Positions 27,565 to 34,175 of a stretch of DNA of 64,000 nt are shown here, piece by piece (the first letter of the stretch is position 1; each line of letters starts with the position of its first letter). The translations under genes and the position numbers were made by a program. The stretch is from Tsuneonella deserti (GTDB lineage: Bacteria; Pseudomonadota; Alphaproteobacteria; Sphingomonadales; Sphingomonadaceae). The DNA is taken from positions 372,001 to 436,000 of the forward strand of contig NZ_BMKL01000001.1 of the NCBI RefSeq assembly GCF_014644315.1, read 5' to 3'. The notes beneath the pieces are model-generated. The model worked only from the letters and a program-made list of their open reading frames with translations. It made no database searches and had not been told where the DNA came from.

Positions 27565-28148
27565 TGGCCAGCGGTGCCCCTGCCCGCGTCTAACAGGGCC
27601 TGTAGGGCTGCTAGCTGCGCACGACGCTTAGGAGACATTTCGCCCCCCATAACCGCCTCGTAAGGTGGATCGTCACGCTCCCTGATTGCTGGGGGCAACT
27701 CAGGGTCGGAGGAATCCACCAACCAAAGTCGGTCCACCGCAGAAAGAGCGTCGCACTCCTTCCAGGCACGCTTGATGTCCTCATCGAGCGAACTTTGGAT
27801 GGCATCCGCTCGGATCATGCATTCGACTATCTCGGCTTCCAACCGAGCGATTTTTCGACGGAGGGTATTGATCCGCTCTGGCGCTGTGCGTTTGTCCTTA
27901 GCTGCGAGCGCTCGCCAGTCCTTGTAGCGGTGAATGCCAGCGGACCATTGAGTGGTAGCAGCACAAGCCGCATACCCACTTTGCACCGCAACGGCGCAGA
28001 GGTTTTCATACTCGGACTCATAAACGCCGAACGCAACGGCTCCTAGTAACTCGAACATTTGCTCAGCCGACAGCAAGCCCCGCGAGTAGTCGGCCAGCTC
28101 CCGAACTAGCTGCCCCACTTGGTGGTGCTTCGTTTCAGTTAGTGCCAT
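27561..28148 (-). CDS. Hypothetical helical protein, middle gene of unknown operon
   Basis: This 195-aa protein starts MALTETKHHQVGQLVRELAD. It appears largely helical, with a central coiled coil (ERINTLRRKIARLEAEIVE, about residues 105-123). I do not recognise a family. The ATG at 28148 has GTGAGG five bases upstream; the longer frame starting at 28193 would run through a hairpin. It lies 45 bp after the 307-aa gene and shares a 4-bp overlap with the 46-aa gene. Confidence 0.7.
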   Translation of the reverse strand: MALTETKHHQVGQLVRELADYSRGLLSAEQMFELLGAVAFGVYESEYENLCAVAVQSGYAACAATTQWSAGIHRYKDWRALAAKDKRTAPERINTLRRKIARLEAEIVECMIRADAIQSSLDEDIKRAWKECDALSAVDRLWLVDSSDPELPPAIRERDDPPYEAVMGGEMSPKRRAQLAALQALLDAGRGTAGQ

Positions 28149-28166
28149 GCGCCTCACTCCAAAGAG

Positions 28167-28192
28167 TGAGCTGGGGCCGAAGCCCCAGCTCA
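28167..28192 (-). terminator. 11-bp hairpin between first and second gene of the operon
   Basis: TGAGCTGGGGC (28167-28177) pairs perfectly with GCCCCAGCTCA (28182-28192); the minus-strand RNA has a TTCG tetraloop. It follows the stop of the 307-aa gene by one base. The T-run is poor (ACTCTTTGG), so it may lower, rather than stop, read-through into the next gene or protect the upstream mRNA end. A second small inverted repeat CTCACTC/GAGTGAG (28153-28170) adjoins it. Confidence 0.5.
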
Positions 28193-28193
28193 A

Positions 28194-29117
28194 TTATGCC
28201 TCGACAGTGCTCTTGGAGCGCGACCGGGACAGCTTTGGAGGAAGCGGCACCTCCATGTAACGCGGATCGTTCCGTACCTCTTGAACGAGCTGCTGATCGA
28301 CAGGCCGGAGTTCCTCTTCCAGCATCCCGATCACCGTGTTGTGCACCGCCAATCGCTTGAAGAGGTCTTTCGAGTGTTCCTCAAACGCTTCGACTGCACC
28401 TTTACGCAAGGACGACAGCGACCTCAGCACCATGTCATTATTAGTGCTGATAAGCCCACGAATGACCCACTCCTTGCGATCGCCGTCCCAGCTTGCTGCC
28501 AAGCTGATAAGGTCGCCGCTGTCGGACTTTGGGTCGATTTCGTGGAAGGACGGAGCGGTGATCGTTCCTAGGTCCTTGCCGTTGAGGAACCACTTGAGCG
28601 CCTTGTCAGTCTCAACCTTCTCCTCGTCGACCTCCTTGTATTTGTCGCGGTCGGCGAGTTCGGCGGCTTTCAGCTTGGTGTGGACCCTTTGAGAGCTTGG
28701 GTCCGTCCAAGTGAACCTGTCCAACTCCGTTGCGATGTCTTCCTGCTTCCAGCCCTTGTCCCGCATGAGACGAAGGATGTTGCCGAACTTCCATGCACTT
28801 TTGTTAGGCTTCGTTCCGTGCTTCGTCGCGGTGCGGAACAGTGCTCGGACAATCGGGCCAAACTCATTCTGCCCTTTGCGTGCAGCGGTGATGCTGTAGC
28901 TGTTGAGCAGTTGAGCCAGAACTTCGGGCACCGCCAGCAGCGCTGACGCGATGCCGTAGGCTTCCGCAAGGAGCACGTAGTTGCGAGCGTGTGTGCTCGC
29001 TTCCAACGCGGTCCTCGAAGACTTCTTATCAGCCTTCTCTGACGACAAGGCGGTCTTGAAACCGCCGTGGTAGGCAGCAACAGCGGTCAGAGCTTCTTCT
29101 AGTGTTTTTATCTGCAT
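28194..29117 (-). CDS. Hypothetical protein, first gene of unknown operon
   Basis: I do not recognise this 307-aa protein. The N-terminal third is alpha-helical and Ala-rich. A segment NILRLMRDKGWKQEDIATEL (about residues 115-134) looks like a helix-turn-helix or small helical DNA-binding motif. The C-terminus is basic with an RSRSKS tail. The ATG at 29117 lies 60 bp after a strongly structured leader that includes a tRNA-like fold. The protein might be a nucleic-acid-binding partner of that RNA, but this is speculation. It is followed by two coupled genes. Confidence 0.72.
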   Translation of the reverse strand: MQIKTLEEALTAVAAYHGGFKTALSSEKADKKSSRTALEASTHARNYVLLAEAYGIASALLAVPEVLAQLLNSYSITAARKGQNEFGPIVRALFRTATKHGTKPNKSAWKFGNILRLMRDKGWKQEDIATELDRFTWTDPSSQRVHTKLKAAELADRDKYKEVDEEKVETDKALKWFLNGKDLGTITAPSFHEIDPKSDSGDLISLAASWDGDRKEWVIRGLISTNNDMVLRSLSSLRKGAVEAFEEHSKDLFKRLAVHNTVIGMLEEELRPVDQQLVQEVRNDPRYMEVPLPPKLSRSRSKSTVEA

Positions 29118-29587
29118 GGTAATCCACTCCGTAGCAGTAGCCTGCTACACGCCCGATCCGGCCTATGCCGGTGGGTTACCGCGACAGGAATCGAACCTGA
29201 CTACCTTGCGGTAGAACCAACGCGGTAAAGTGGACGGCCAACTTCAACGTGAAGCTGCCGCCACATGTAATGTGGACGCGAGTAGATGCAGAGATATCAA
29301 AGAGCCGCTGGGCTTACGGGAATTACCGCTCACCCACGACCGTCCTAGGCCAGTTTTCTGGTCCGTCCAGCGATATTAGCGGTCAACGGTTTATAGTGAC
29401 GAAGCCGTCACTATAACGCGCTGAGAAGGACTCTTGCGTTTACCTATTGCGACTTAAGGTTTAGGGTTTTGCGCAGCAAAACCTGAGGGAAGAGCCGGAT
29501 ATCCGCTTCACTATTAGTGGCGGCGAGCCGAGCGTGAGATAGATGAAGGAAACTCGACCAGAGCGTCCTTTACTTTTTCGATTGACG
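29118..29587. other. 470-bp non-coding region dense in hairpins
   Basis: No gene is supported here. Perfect inverted repeats include GTAGCAG/CTGCTAC (29131-29148), CCGGC/GCCGG near 29157-29173, the tRNA-like element (29176-29228), CTTCA/TGAAG near 29241-29253, CCACAT/ATGTGG (29261-29275), TTATAGTGACG/CGTCACTATAA (29391-29416) and GGTTTTGC/GCAAAACC (29465-29483). On the minus strand the first of these lie in the leader of the 307-aa gene. The density suggests a structured RNA, an origin-like site, or both. Confidence 0.6.
29176..29228 (-). ncRNA. tRNA-like element without D-arm
   Basis: Read on the minus strand, an 8-bp acceptor-like stem TTACCGCG/CGCGGTAA encloses a 5-bp hairpin CTACC-GCAA-GGTAG and a textbook T-arm CAGG-TTCGATT-CCTG. 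Only about 24 bases separate the 5' acceptor strand from the T-arm, so there is no D-arm and no 7-base anticodon loop. It is not a normal tRNA. It is a tRNA mimic, a minimal tRNA-like RNA or a decayed tRNA. No CCA is encoded (the minus strand continues CCCACC). It lies in the leader of the 307-aa gene. Confidence 0.6.
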
Positions 29588-30046
29588 CTACTCCCGACAG
29601 AACACTTCGCGGAAGCAGGTGGCCAGATAACGGTCGGCGATAATCACCCTCATCTCGTTTGAGTCTTCACCGAGGCCTTTATACTTATAGAGCATCGGTT
29701 CGTCGTCGCATGGCCAATTCGCAAATGGCCACAAGCCAGCCGTATCGGCCACGGGCTTTTCAATCCCGTCGAGGACGCGGTTGCAGAAGATGTCTACGAT
29801 ATCGAGTGCGCCACGGCTTATCTCGCGCACCTTTTCCAGTGAGGTCGCCCCGCTTGTGTCGGCGCGAAAACTGAAAATCGCCCCATCGCTCCGAGTTTCG
29901 AGGTATTCCGCGGCAACCTCTGATCCTGAAACCATCCATCGTCCTCCGGGGTAAGCGTCGCAGTCACAGATGAGCCGCAACTCCAACGGGACGGTGTGAT
30001 AATTGGGATGGCGACAATTGCGACCTCCGCAGGGCCACGCCGTCAA
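29588..30046 (-). CDS. Hypothetical protein
   Basis: The frame of 152 codons opens with a TTG at 30046 and has no convincing ribosome site; an internal ATG gives a shorter product starting MVSGSEVAAEYLE. The protein is acidic, Cys-containing and shows no motif I recognise. It ends at TAG 29590-29588 next to the hairpin-rich region. The product is uncertain and the start more so. Confidence 0.4.
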   Translation of the reverse strand: MTAWPCGGRNCRHPNYHTVPLELRLICDCDAYPGGRWMVSGSEVAAEYLETRSDGAIFSFRADTSGATSLEKVREISRGALDIVDIFCNRVLDGIEKPVADTAGLWPFANWPCDDEPMLYKYKGLGEDSNEMRVIIADRYLATCFREVFCRE

Positions 30047-30305
30047 AGGCGTGCGGTGATCTCAGGCTTGGTAGCTGGAGTGAATTTGAGTTGCAAAGCG
30101 CTCCCTGCATGCTTGGGCGTAGAGCCCATCTTGCTGGCGTGATCTAAGTTTGTTCCAACTAGGCCGTCGCAGCAGCTGCTCGATTGAGTACCGGGGGGAA
30201 GCATGAATTTTCGGACAAGCACGCCGATCACGTCGGGAGCCATTCCGAGACCTGGAAAGATCTCCCTGCCGGTGAAGCCGCTGCATCCGGCAATTTCTAG
30301 CGGCG

Positions 30306-30842
30306 CTAGCGTCGCTCTGGCACCACCTCGCGTACGAACGGGTCTATCCCGCTTGCCTCCTTCTTGAGGCGCGTCCATTCGGCCTTGAAGATACTTCGCG
30401 CCTTGGTCCGAAGTGCCAAATCTGCGACTTGAGATGCTTTTTCATCATAGCGGTCCATGGCCGACAACAAGGCGAAATGCTCATCCTCATCGTGGTTTAG
30501 CCGCATCTCAACGCGAGCTCGCAGCATCAAAAGCCTAGTCCTCAAGAGGCGTTCTTCCGCTGGGAGATGATCAGACGCTGCGCCTAGATCACGGTGGAGA
30601 TTCTCTAAACCCTTGAGCTGCGACCGGACCGAAATGAACTCAGCCACATCGTCTCGGATTGCGTCTATCCATTTCTGGCGATTTGCGCTCACCACGGCTG
30701 CACGCGAGGTTCGAGCGCCTGTATTCACCATCGCCCGGATCGTGTCGGTCGCGTTGCGTCGGTTTACGAGAACGGCACCCCAGGCGCCGCCCGCTGCGAG
30801 CAAGGCTATACCGGCGGATACGGCGGCGATGATGGTAGCCAT
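30306..30842 (-). CDS. Hypothetical membrane-anchored helical protein
   Basis: This 178-aa protein begins MATIIAAVSAGIALLAAGGA, a single N-terminal transmembrane helix (about residues 3-26). A long charged helical domain with many Arg/Glu residues follows, probably coiled-coil in the cytoplasm. Many small proteins of mobile elements have this plan; I do not recognise a family. The ATG at 30842 has only a weak purine stretch upstream. The 260 bp between this gene and 30046 have no confidently called gene. Confidence 0.6.
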   Translation of the reverse strand: MATIIAAVSAGIALLAAGGAWGAVLVNRRNATDTIRAMVNTGARTSRAAVVSANRQKWIDAIRDDVAEFISVRSQLKGLENLHRDLGAASDHLPAEERLLRTRLLMLRARVEMRLNHDEDEHFALLSAMDRYDEKASQVADLALRTKARSIFKAEWTRLKKEASGIDPFVREVVPERR

Positions 30843-30939
30843 CGCTCGGCACTATCAGTCGAGGTAAACAGTGCAAACGTTTGTCGCCGCCCGCCTGCGG
30901 TTCTTATACCGCCGTTTCTCATTTTGAATGGGGGACAAC

Positions 30940-31335
30940 CTAGTCGCAATCATGGAGGAGGCTGAGTAGCAGGAGCGAATTCCACACGGTCCTTGAGCTT
31001 GGCGCCTGCCGGCGAAAGGAGTCCGCTCCATTGAACCGGATGATGGGTAAGGACTGTCTTAACAAAGGCGGTGCCAATCCCTGTCCGTTCCAATCGGCGT
31101 CCACATGGATCGTGCGGGACTTTGAGGATGCAAGATTTCCGACGGCCTTCGAATAAACTTCCCAGACAGCATAGACGTCGCCGCCGGGACCGACTGCCAC
31201 CAAGCGATAGCAGAATGGGTATCCCTCTTTCAGGGCGGCTCTGTGCTGAGAATCAGGCCACGCGCCTTCCGCCGAAGCCGTGGTAAGTGCGTCCGCCACG
31301 TCGAACCATCCGACTATCTTGAAGTCGAACAACAT
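30940..31335 (-). CDS. Hypothetical protein
   Basis: A frame of 131 codons starts MLFDFKIVGWFDVADAL and contains GYPFCYRLVAVGPGGDVYAVWEV, which looks like beta-strands of a small soluble domain. The C-terminal part is less protein-like. There is no clear ribosome site and no family I recognise. It is the last possible gene before the right end of island B. Confidence 0.4.
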   Translation of the reverse strand: MLFDFKIVGWFDVADALTTASAEGAWPDSQHRAALKEGYPFCYRLVAVGPGGDVYAVWEVYSKAVGNLASSKSRTIHVDADWNGQGLAPPLLRQSLPIIRFNGADSFRRQAPSSRTVWNSLLLLSLLHDCD

Positions 31336-31639
31336 CCCAGCCGCAATAAATTGCCGTTGCTCGGCTGGGCTGCCGCCTCCGCAGCTCGTTCAGCGTCGCC
31401 CACAAACTTTCTGGGGGGCAGCGGAGGAATGTTCGGAACGCTCATGGTCGGCGATTAGGCAACGTGAGCCGTCCATGGAAGGAGGTTAAGGCTTGGGCAC
31501 GTATCGGCGCATGCATTTGCCGAGGCCAGTGGTGACGAGGGGTGTCGCGTCCGCTTTCCACCCCTGAAGCGGACATCCGCTAAGGTAATTGAGACCTCGT
31601 CCTTTTGTCCAGCCTGAGCTACGGCGGCAGCGTGAGCGT
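31336..31639. other. Non-coding stretch at right end of island B
   Basis: About 300 bases with no supported gene, RNA or obvious repeat before the att arm. Short frames exist on both strands but lack ribosome sites. Confidence 0.5.
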
Positions 31640-31685
31640 GGTGCGTTGCCCGCTACAAACGGAGCAGGTTGTGCCCGCCGGCAGC
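31640..31685. other. attR of island B
   Basis: The right island arm GGTGCGTTGCCCGCTACAAA (from 31640) runs into the core AGCAG at 31663-31667 and then comM sequence (gttgtgcccgcc). With the left arm (7863 onward) it rebuilds an attP of about 50 bp: two inverted 20-bp arms around an 8-base centre CGGAGCAG whose middle two bases are AG. AG is thus the likely crossover dinucleotide. The rebuilt attB is also weakly palindromic around it. Confidence 0.85.
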
Positions 31686-32300
31686 CGCGATCTCGAGCGC
31701 GCGCTTGGCGGTTTCCTGCCCCTTCACTTGCTTCAGGTCGGGCCCGAAGCCAGGCTCAGCGACTTCACCCGGGGGCGGCTCGGGCAGACGCTGCGTACCT
31801 TTCAGATGATTGAGAAGGCTGACAAGATCGGGCGCGGCGAGCACCGGCACTCCGCTCGCCCAGCGCGCCTCGCTCCCCTGCGCGGCAGGACAGATCAGGC
31901 CGGCCTCCTGCTCGCTGGCATGGATCGCGGCGAGAAGCACGCCGGGGGAGGGCGCGATTCGGCCGTCGAGTGCCAGTTCGCCCACTGCCACCCAGTCACC
32001 GAGCTGCTCGGCATCGGTCACGCCCATGGCCGCCAGCAGCGCCAGCGCGATCGGCAAGTCGTAGTGGCTGCCTTCTTTCGGCAGGTCGGCGGGCGACAGG
32101 TTGATGGTGATCCGCTTGGGCGGAAGCGACAGGCCCATCGCCGAAAGCGCCGCCTGCACCCGCTCCTTGCTCTCGCCGACTGCCTTGTCCGGCAGGCCGA
32201 CGAGGTTGAAGCGCGGAAGGCCGGGCGCGACCTGGCATTGCACCTCGACGGCGCGCGCCTCCAGACCGAGATAGGCTACCGTCCTGACCAGTGCGACCAC
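31668..32300 (-). pseudogene. comM: comM, 5' fragment
   Basis: 211 codons encode the N-terminal ChlI domain of ComM: VALVRTVAYLGLEARAVEVQ, GLPRFNLVGLPDKAVGESKERV, INLSPADLPKEGSHYDLPIAL, and VKGQETAKRALEIAAAGGHN up to the junction. Island sequence adds LLRL and a stop at 31653. The GTG at 32300 has AGGGGG six bases upstream and fits the family start; the longer frame opened at 32432 adds 44 unmatched residues. Its continuation is at 7862 on the same strand. Loss of ComM would be expected to lower recombination of transformed DNA. Confidence 0.95.
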
Positions 32301-32432
32301 GAAACCCCCTGCAAACAGCGGCTTGTGGCGACATTCGTTAGGCGAGTCGAGTGGCGGGGGCAGGCGTGGTGAACGAATTCGCAAGCATGTCGCTTGGGAA
32401 ATCGGCAAGCCACACGGGTGCACGATCGGCAC

Positions 32433-33188
32433 ATGCGCCGCGCCGCCGCCCTGTCCGCAAGCATTTTCGCTGTGCTCGCCGTGCCCGCATCCGCACAGGG
32501 GCGGACAGTCACCACCATCGTCGAGGAATGGGTCGAGGTGGACGCGGGCGCGGAGCGGCTGTTGCCGGCCGGTCCGTCAGGGGTCATGGCAGGGCCGGCC
32601 TACGGGCCGTTCCGGGTAATCGACGAGAGGCGCGCCGCGCTGGTCGATGCGACGGATGCGTTTTCTCCGGCTCAATTCAAGGCGATGTTGCGCGAGCATC
32701 CCGGGATCGCCGCGATCGAGATGATCGAGTGTCCCGGTACCGACGACGATACCGCCAATCTGCAGCTCGGGCGCATGATCCGCGCCGCCGGCATTGCCAC
32801 CCATGTTCCGGCTCGCGGATCGGTGCGCTCGGGCGCGGTCGAACTGTTCCTGGCCGGAAGCTCCCGCGTCATCGACGACGGGGCCGAGTTCGCGGTCCAT
32901 GCATGGCAGGACAGCGACGGGCTGGAACCCGGAGACTTTGCCGCCGACTCGGCGGTCAACCGCGCCTATGTCGATTATTATCGCGAGATGGGGCTTGCCC
33001 GGCCGCAAGCCTTTTACGACATGACCAACGCGGTGCCCAACGATACCGCTCTCTGGCTGACGGCGCAGGACATGCGTGCGTGGCTGGGCGAGGGGCGGGA
33101 TGGGGACGTGACTGTCGCCGCGCCAACCGCCGCGCTAACCGCCGCGCCCACCATCGCCTATCTTGACTTGGGGGCCAGGCTCCCCTAG
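32433..33188 (+). CDS. Exported protein of COG3904-like (ClpP/crotonase-fold) family
   Basis: This 251-aa protein has a signal peptide (MRRAAALSASIFAVLAVPASAQ) and then a domain with repeated features of periplasmic ClpP-like proteins: VELFLAGSSRVIDDGAEFAVHAW, YYREMGL, FYDMTNAVPN and LWLTAQDM. The His in AVHAW is conserved in that family; an active-site Ser is not obvious. The function is unknown, possibly an envelope protein. The start is the ATG at 32433. It is divergent from comM (132 bp between starts), and a terminator follows it. Confidence 0.7.
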   Translation: MRRAAALSASIFAVLAVPASAQGRTVTTIVEEWVEVDAGAERLLPAGPSGVMAGPAYGPFRVIDERRAALVDATDAFSPAQFKAMLREHPGIAAIEMIECPGTDDDTANLQLGRMIRAAGIATHVPARGSVRSGAVELFLAGSSRVIDDGAEFAVHAWQDSDGLEPGDFAADSAVNRAYVDYYREMGLARPQAFYDMTNAVPNDTALWLTAQDMRAWLGEGRDGDVTVAAPTAALTAAPTIAYLDLGARLP

Positions 33189-33204
33189 TCGCGCGCCCTG
33201 TCAG

Positions 33205-33246
33205 GCGGTCGCCCCAACTCCAGCATTGGGCGGCGGCCCCTTTTTT
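33205..33246 (+). terminator. Terminator before rpmH
   Basis: CGCCCCAA pairs with TTGGGCG (one bulged base) over CTCCAGCA, followed by GCGGCCCC and TTTTTT. It ends the upstream gene and isolates the rpmH operon. Confidence 0.65.
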
Positions 33247-33269
33247 GTTTTATAGCATCCGAGGTTCCG

Positions 33270-33404
33270 ATGAAGCGGACGTTCCAGCCCAGCAATCTCG
33301 TGCGCGCCCGCCGCCACGGTTTCTTCGCCCGCAAGGCTACTCCCGGTGGCCGCAAGGTCCTGCGCGCCCGCCGCGCCCGCGGCCGCAAGAAGCTCTGCGC
33401 CTGA
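33270..33404 (+). CDS. rpmH: 50S ribosomal protein L34
   Basis: This 44-aa protein starts [20 protein letters not shown] and is extremely basic. The N-terminal KRTFQPS and the later [16 protein letters not shown] are diagnostic for L34. It is a structural protein of the large subunit, contacting 23S rRNA. It is followed by rnpA, yidD, yidC and yihA in the order conserved around the replication origin of many bacteria. GAGG lies a few bases before the ATG. Confidence 0.97.
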   Translation: MKRTFQPSNLVRARRHGFFARKATPGGRKVLRARRARGRKKLCA

Positions 33405-33557
33405 TTTTCTGGCGCCTCGGGCGCCGGTGGCTGCCTGAGCAGCCTTGGCTCCAGGCCTAACCGACCGACGCGCGTTCGCGCTTGCGGGCTCCCGATGCGG
33501 GGGCCCGTTTGCTTGTGCGTCTTTCATATGGTGTGTTAGCCGACTATATCTCCTGAA

Positions 33558-33926
33558 ATGAGCGTGGATACCATCCGCAAGCGGGCCGACTTTCTTGCGG
33601 CGAATCGCGGGATCCGGGTCGCGCGGCCGGGTTTCGTGCTGCTGGCCCATCCCAACGGCGGGCGCGGAGCGCGGTTTGGCGTCACCGTGACCAAGAAGAT
33701 CGGCAACGCGGTTGTGCGCAACCGGATGAAGCGTCGCTTCCGCGAATTGCTGCGCGCGGTCCTGCCGGCGCGAGGGCTTGCCGATCACGATCACGTCCTG
33801 ATCGGCCGCGATGGCGGCGTAGAACGCGATTTCGACAAGCTTCGCGCGGAGCTGGACGAAGCGCTCGCGCGTGCTGCGGCGGGCCAGGGCGATCCGCCGC
33901 GACGCCGCAGGCCCACCGGCCGATGA
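33558..33926 (+). CDS. rnpA: Ribonuclease P protein component
   Basis: This 122-aa basic protein has the RNR signature region ([27 protein letters not shown]). It binds the RNase P RNA and helps process the 5' ends of tRNA precursors. It has usual length, with a basic C-terminal tail ([10 protein letters not shown]). Its stop overlaps the yidD start (ATGA). Confidence 0.97.
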   Translation: MSVDTIRKRADFLAANRGIRVARPGFVLLAHPNGGRGARFGVTVTKKIGNAVVRNRMKRRFRELLRAVLPARGLADHDHVLIGRDGGVERDFDKLRAELDEALARAAAGQGDPPRRRRPTGR

Positions 33927-34132
33927 GGCAGCTCCTCGTCCTTGTCGCCCGCGCGTGGCAATGGGGGCCCAGCCGGGTGCTGCCGCCAAGCTGCCGCTAC
34001 GCGCCCAGCTGCTCTGCCTACGCTATCGAGGCGCTCGAAAAGCACGGGGCATTGAGGGGTGGATGGATGGCATTGAAGCGTATAATGCGCTGCCACCCGT
34101 GGGGCGGGCACGGCTACGATCCGGTGCCGTGA
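33923..34132 (+). CDS. yidD: Membrane protein insertion efficiency factor YidD
   Basis: This 69-aa protein has the family motifs [20 protein letters not shown] and [18 protein letters not shown]. The conserved Cys residues and the HPWGxHGYDPVP tail are diagnostic. It aids YidC-dependent membrane protein insertion from the inner face of the membrane. The start overlaps the rnpA stop by 4 bp. Confidence 0.97.
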   Translation: MRQLLVLVARAWQWGPSRVLPPSCRYAPSCSAYAIEALEKHGALRGGWMALKRIMRCHPWGGHGYDPVP

Positions 34133-34175
34133 AAGCAATTCGCCTCCAGATGACGACACGAACGGAATCATCCTC

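Larger units (their letters stand above)
7863..31667. mobile_element. Island B: complete 23.8-kb serine-recombinase island inserted in comM
   Basis: Deleting these bases joins 31668 to 7862 and restores an uninterrupted comM frame reading GGHN-LLMIGPPGAGK across the join, with no gained or lost codon. The ends carry a 5-bp direct repeat (AGCAG) and inverted arms. The recombinase gene begins 51 bp inside the left end. The cargo comprises a short-Argonaute system, putative small RNAs, a lipid-type catabolic module, a small resolvase, an operon of unknown function with a tRNA-like leader, and several hypothetical genes. I see no conjugation or phage structural genes. Confidence 0.93.

Noticed and set aside
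29176..29228. Ordinary tRNA gene
   Set aside because: The T-arm is perfect, but the D-arm and 7-base anticodon loop are missing, so I call it tRNA-like only.
30043..30378. 111-codon minus frame whose stop overlaps the TTG of the next frame
   Set aside because: No ribosome site, no family features, and it overlaps the start of the gap beside the 178-aa gene. The TTGA overlap alone is not enough, since the downstream start is itself doubtful.
7863..31667. Prophage or conjugative element
   Set aside because: No capsid, tail, terminase, relaxase or type IV secretion genes are visible; the element appears to be an integrase island with cargo only.
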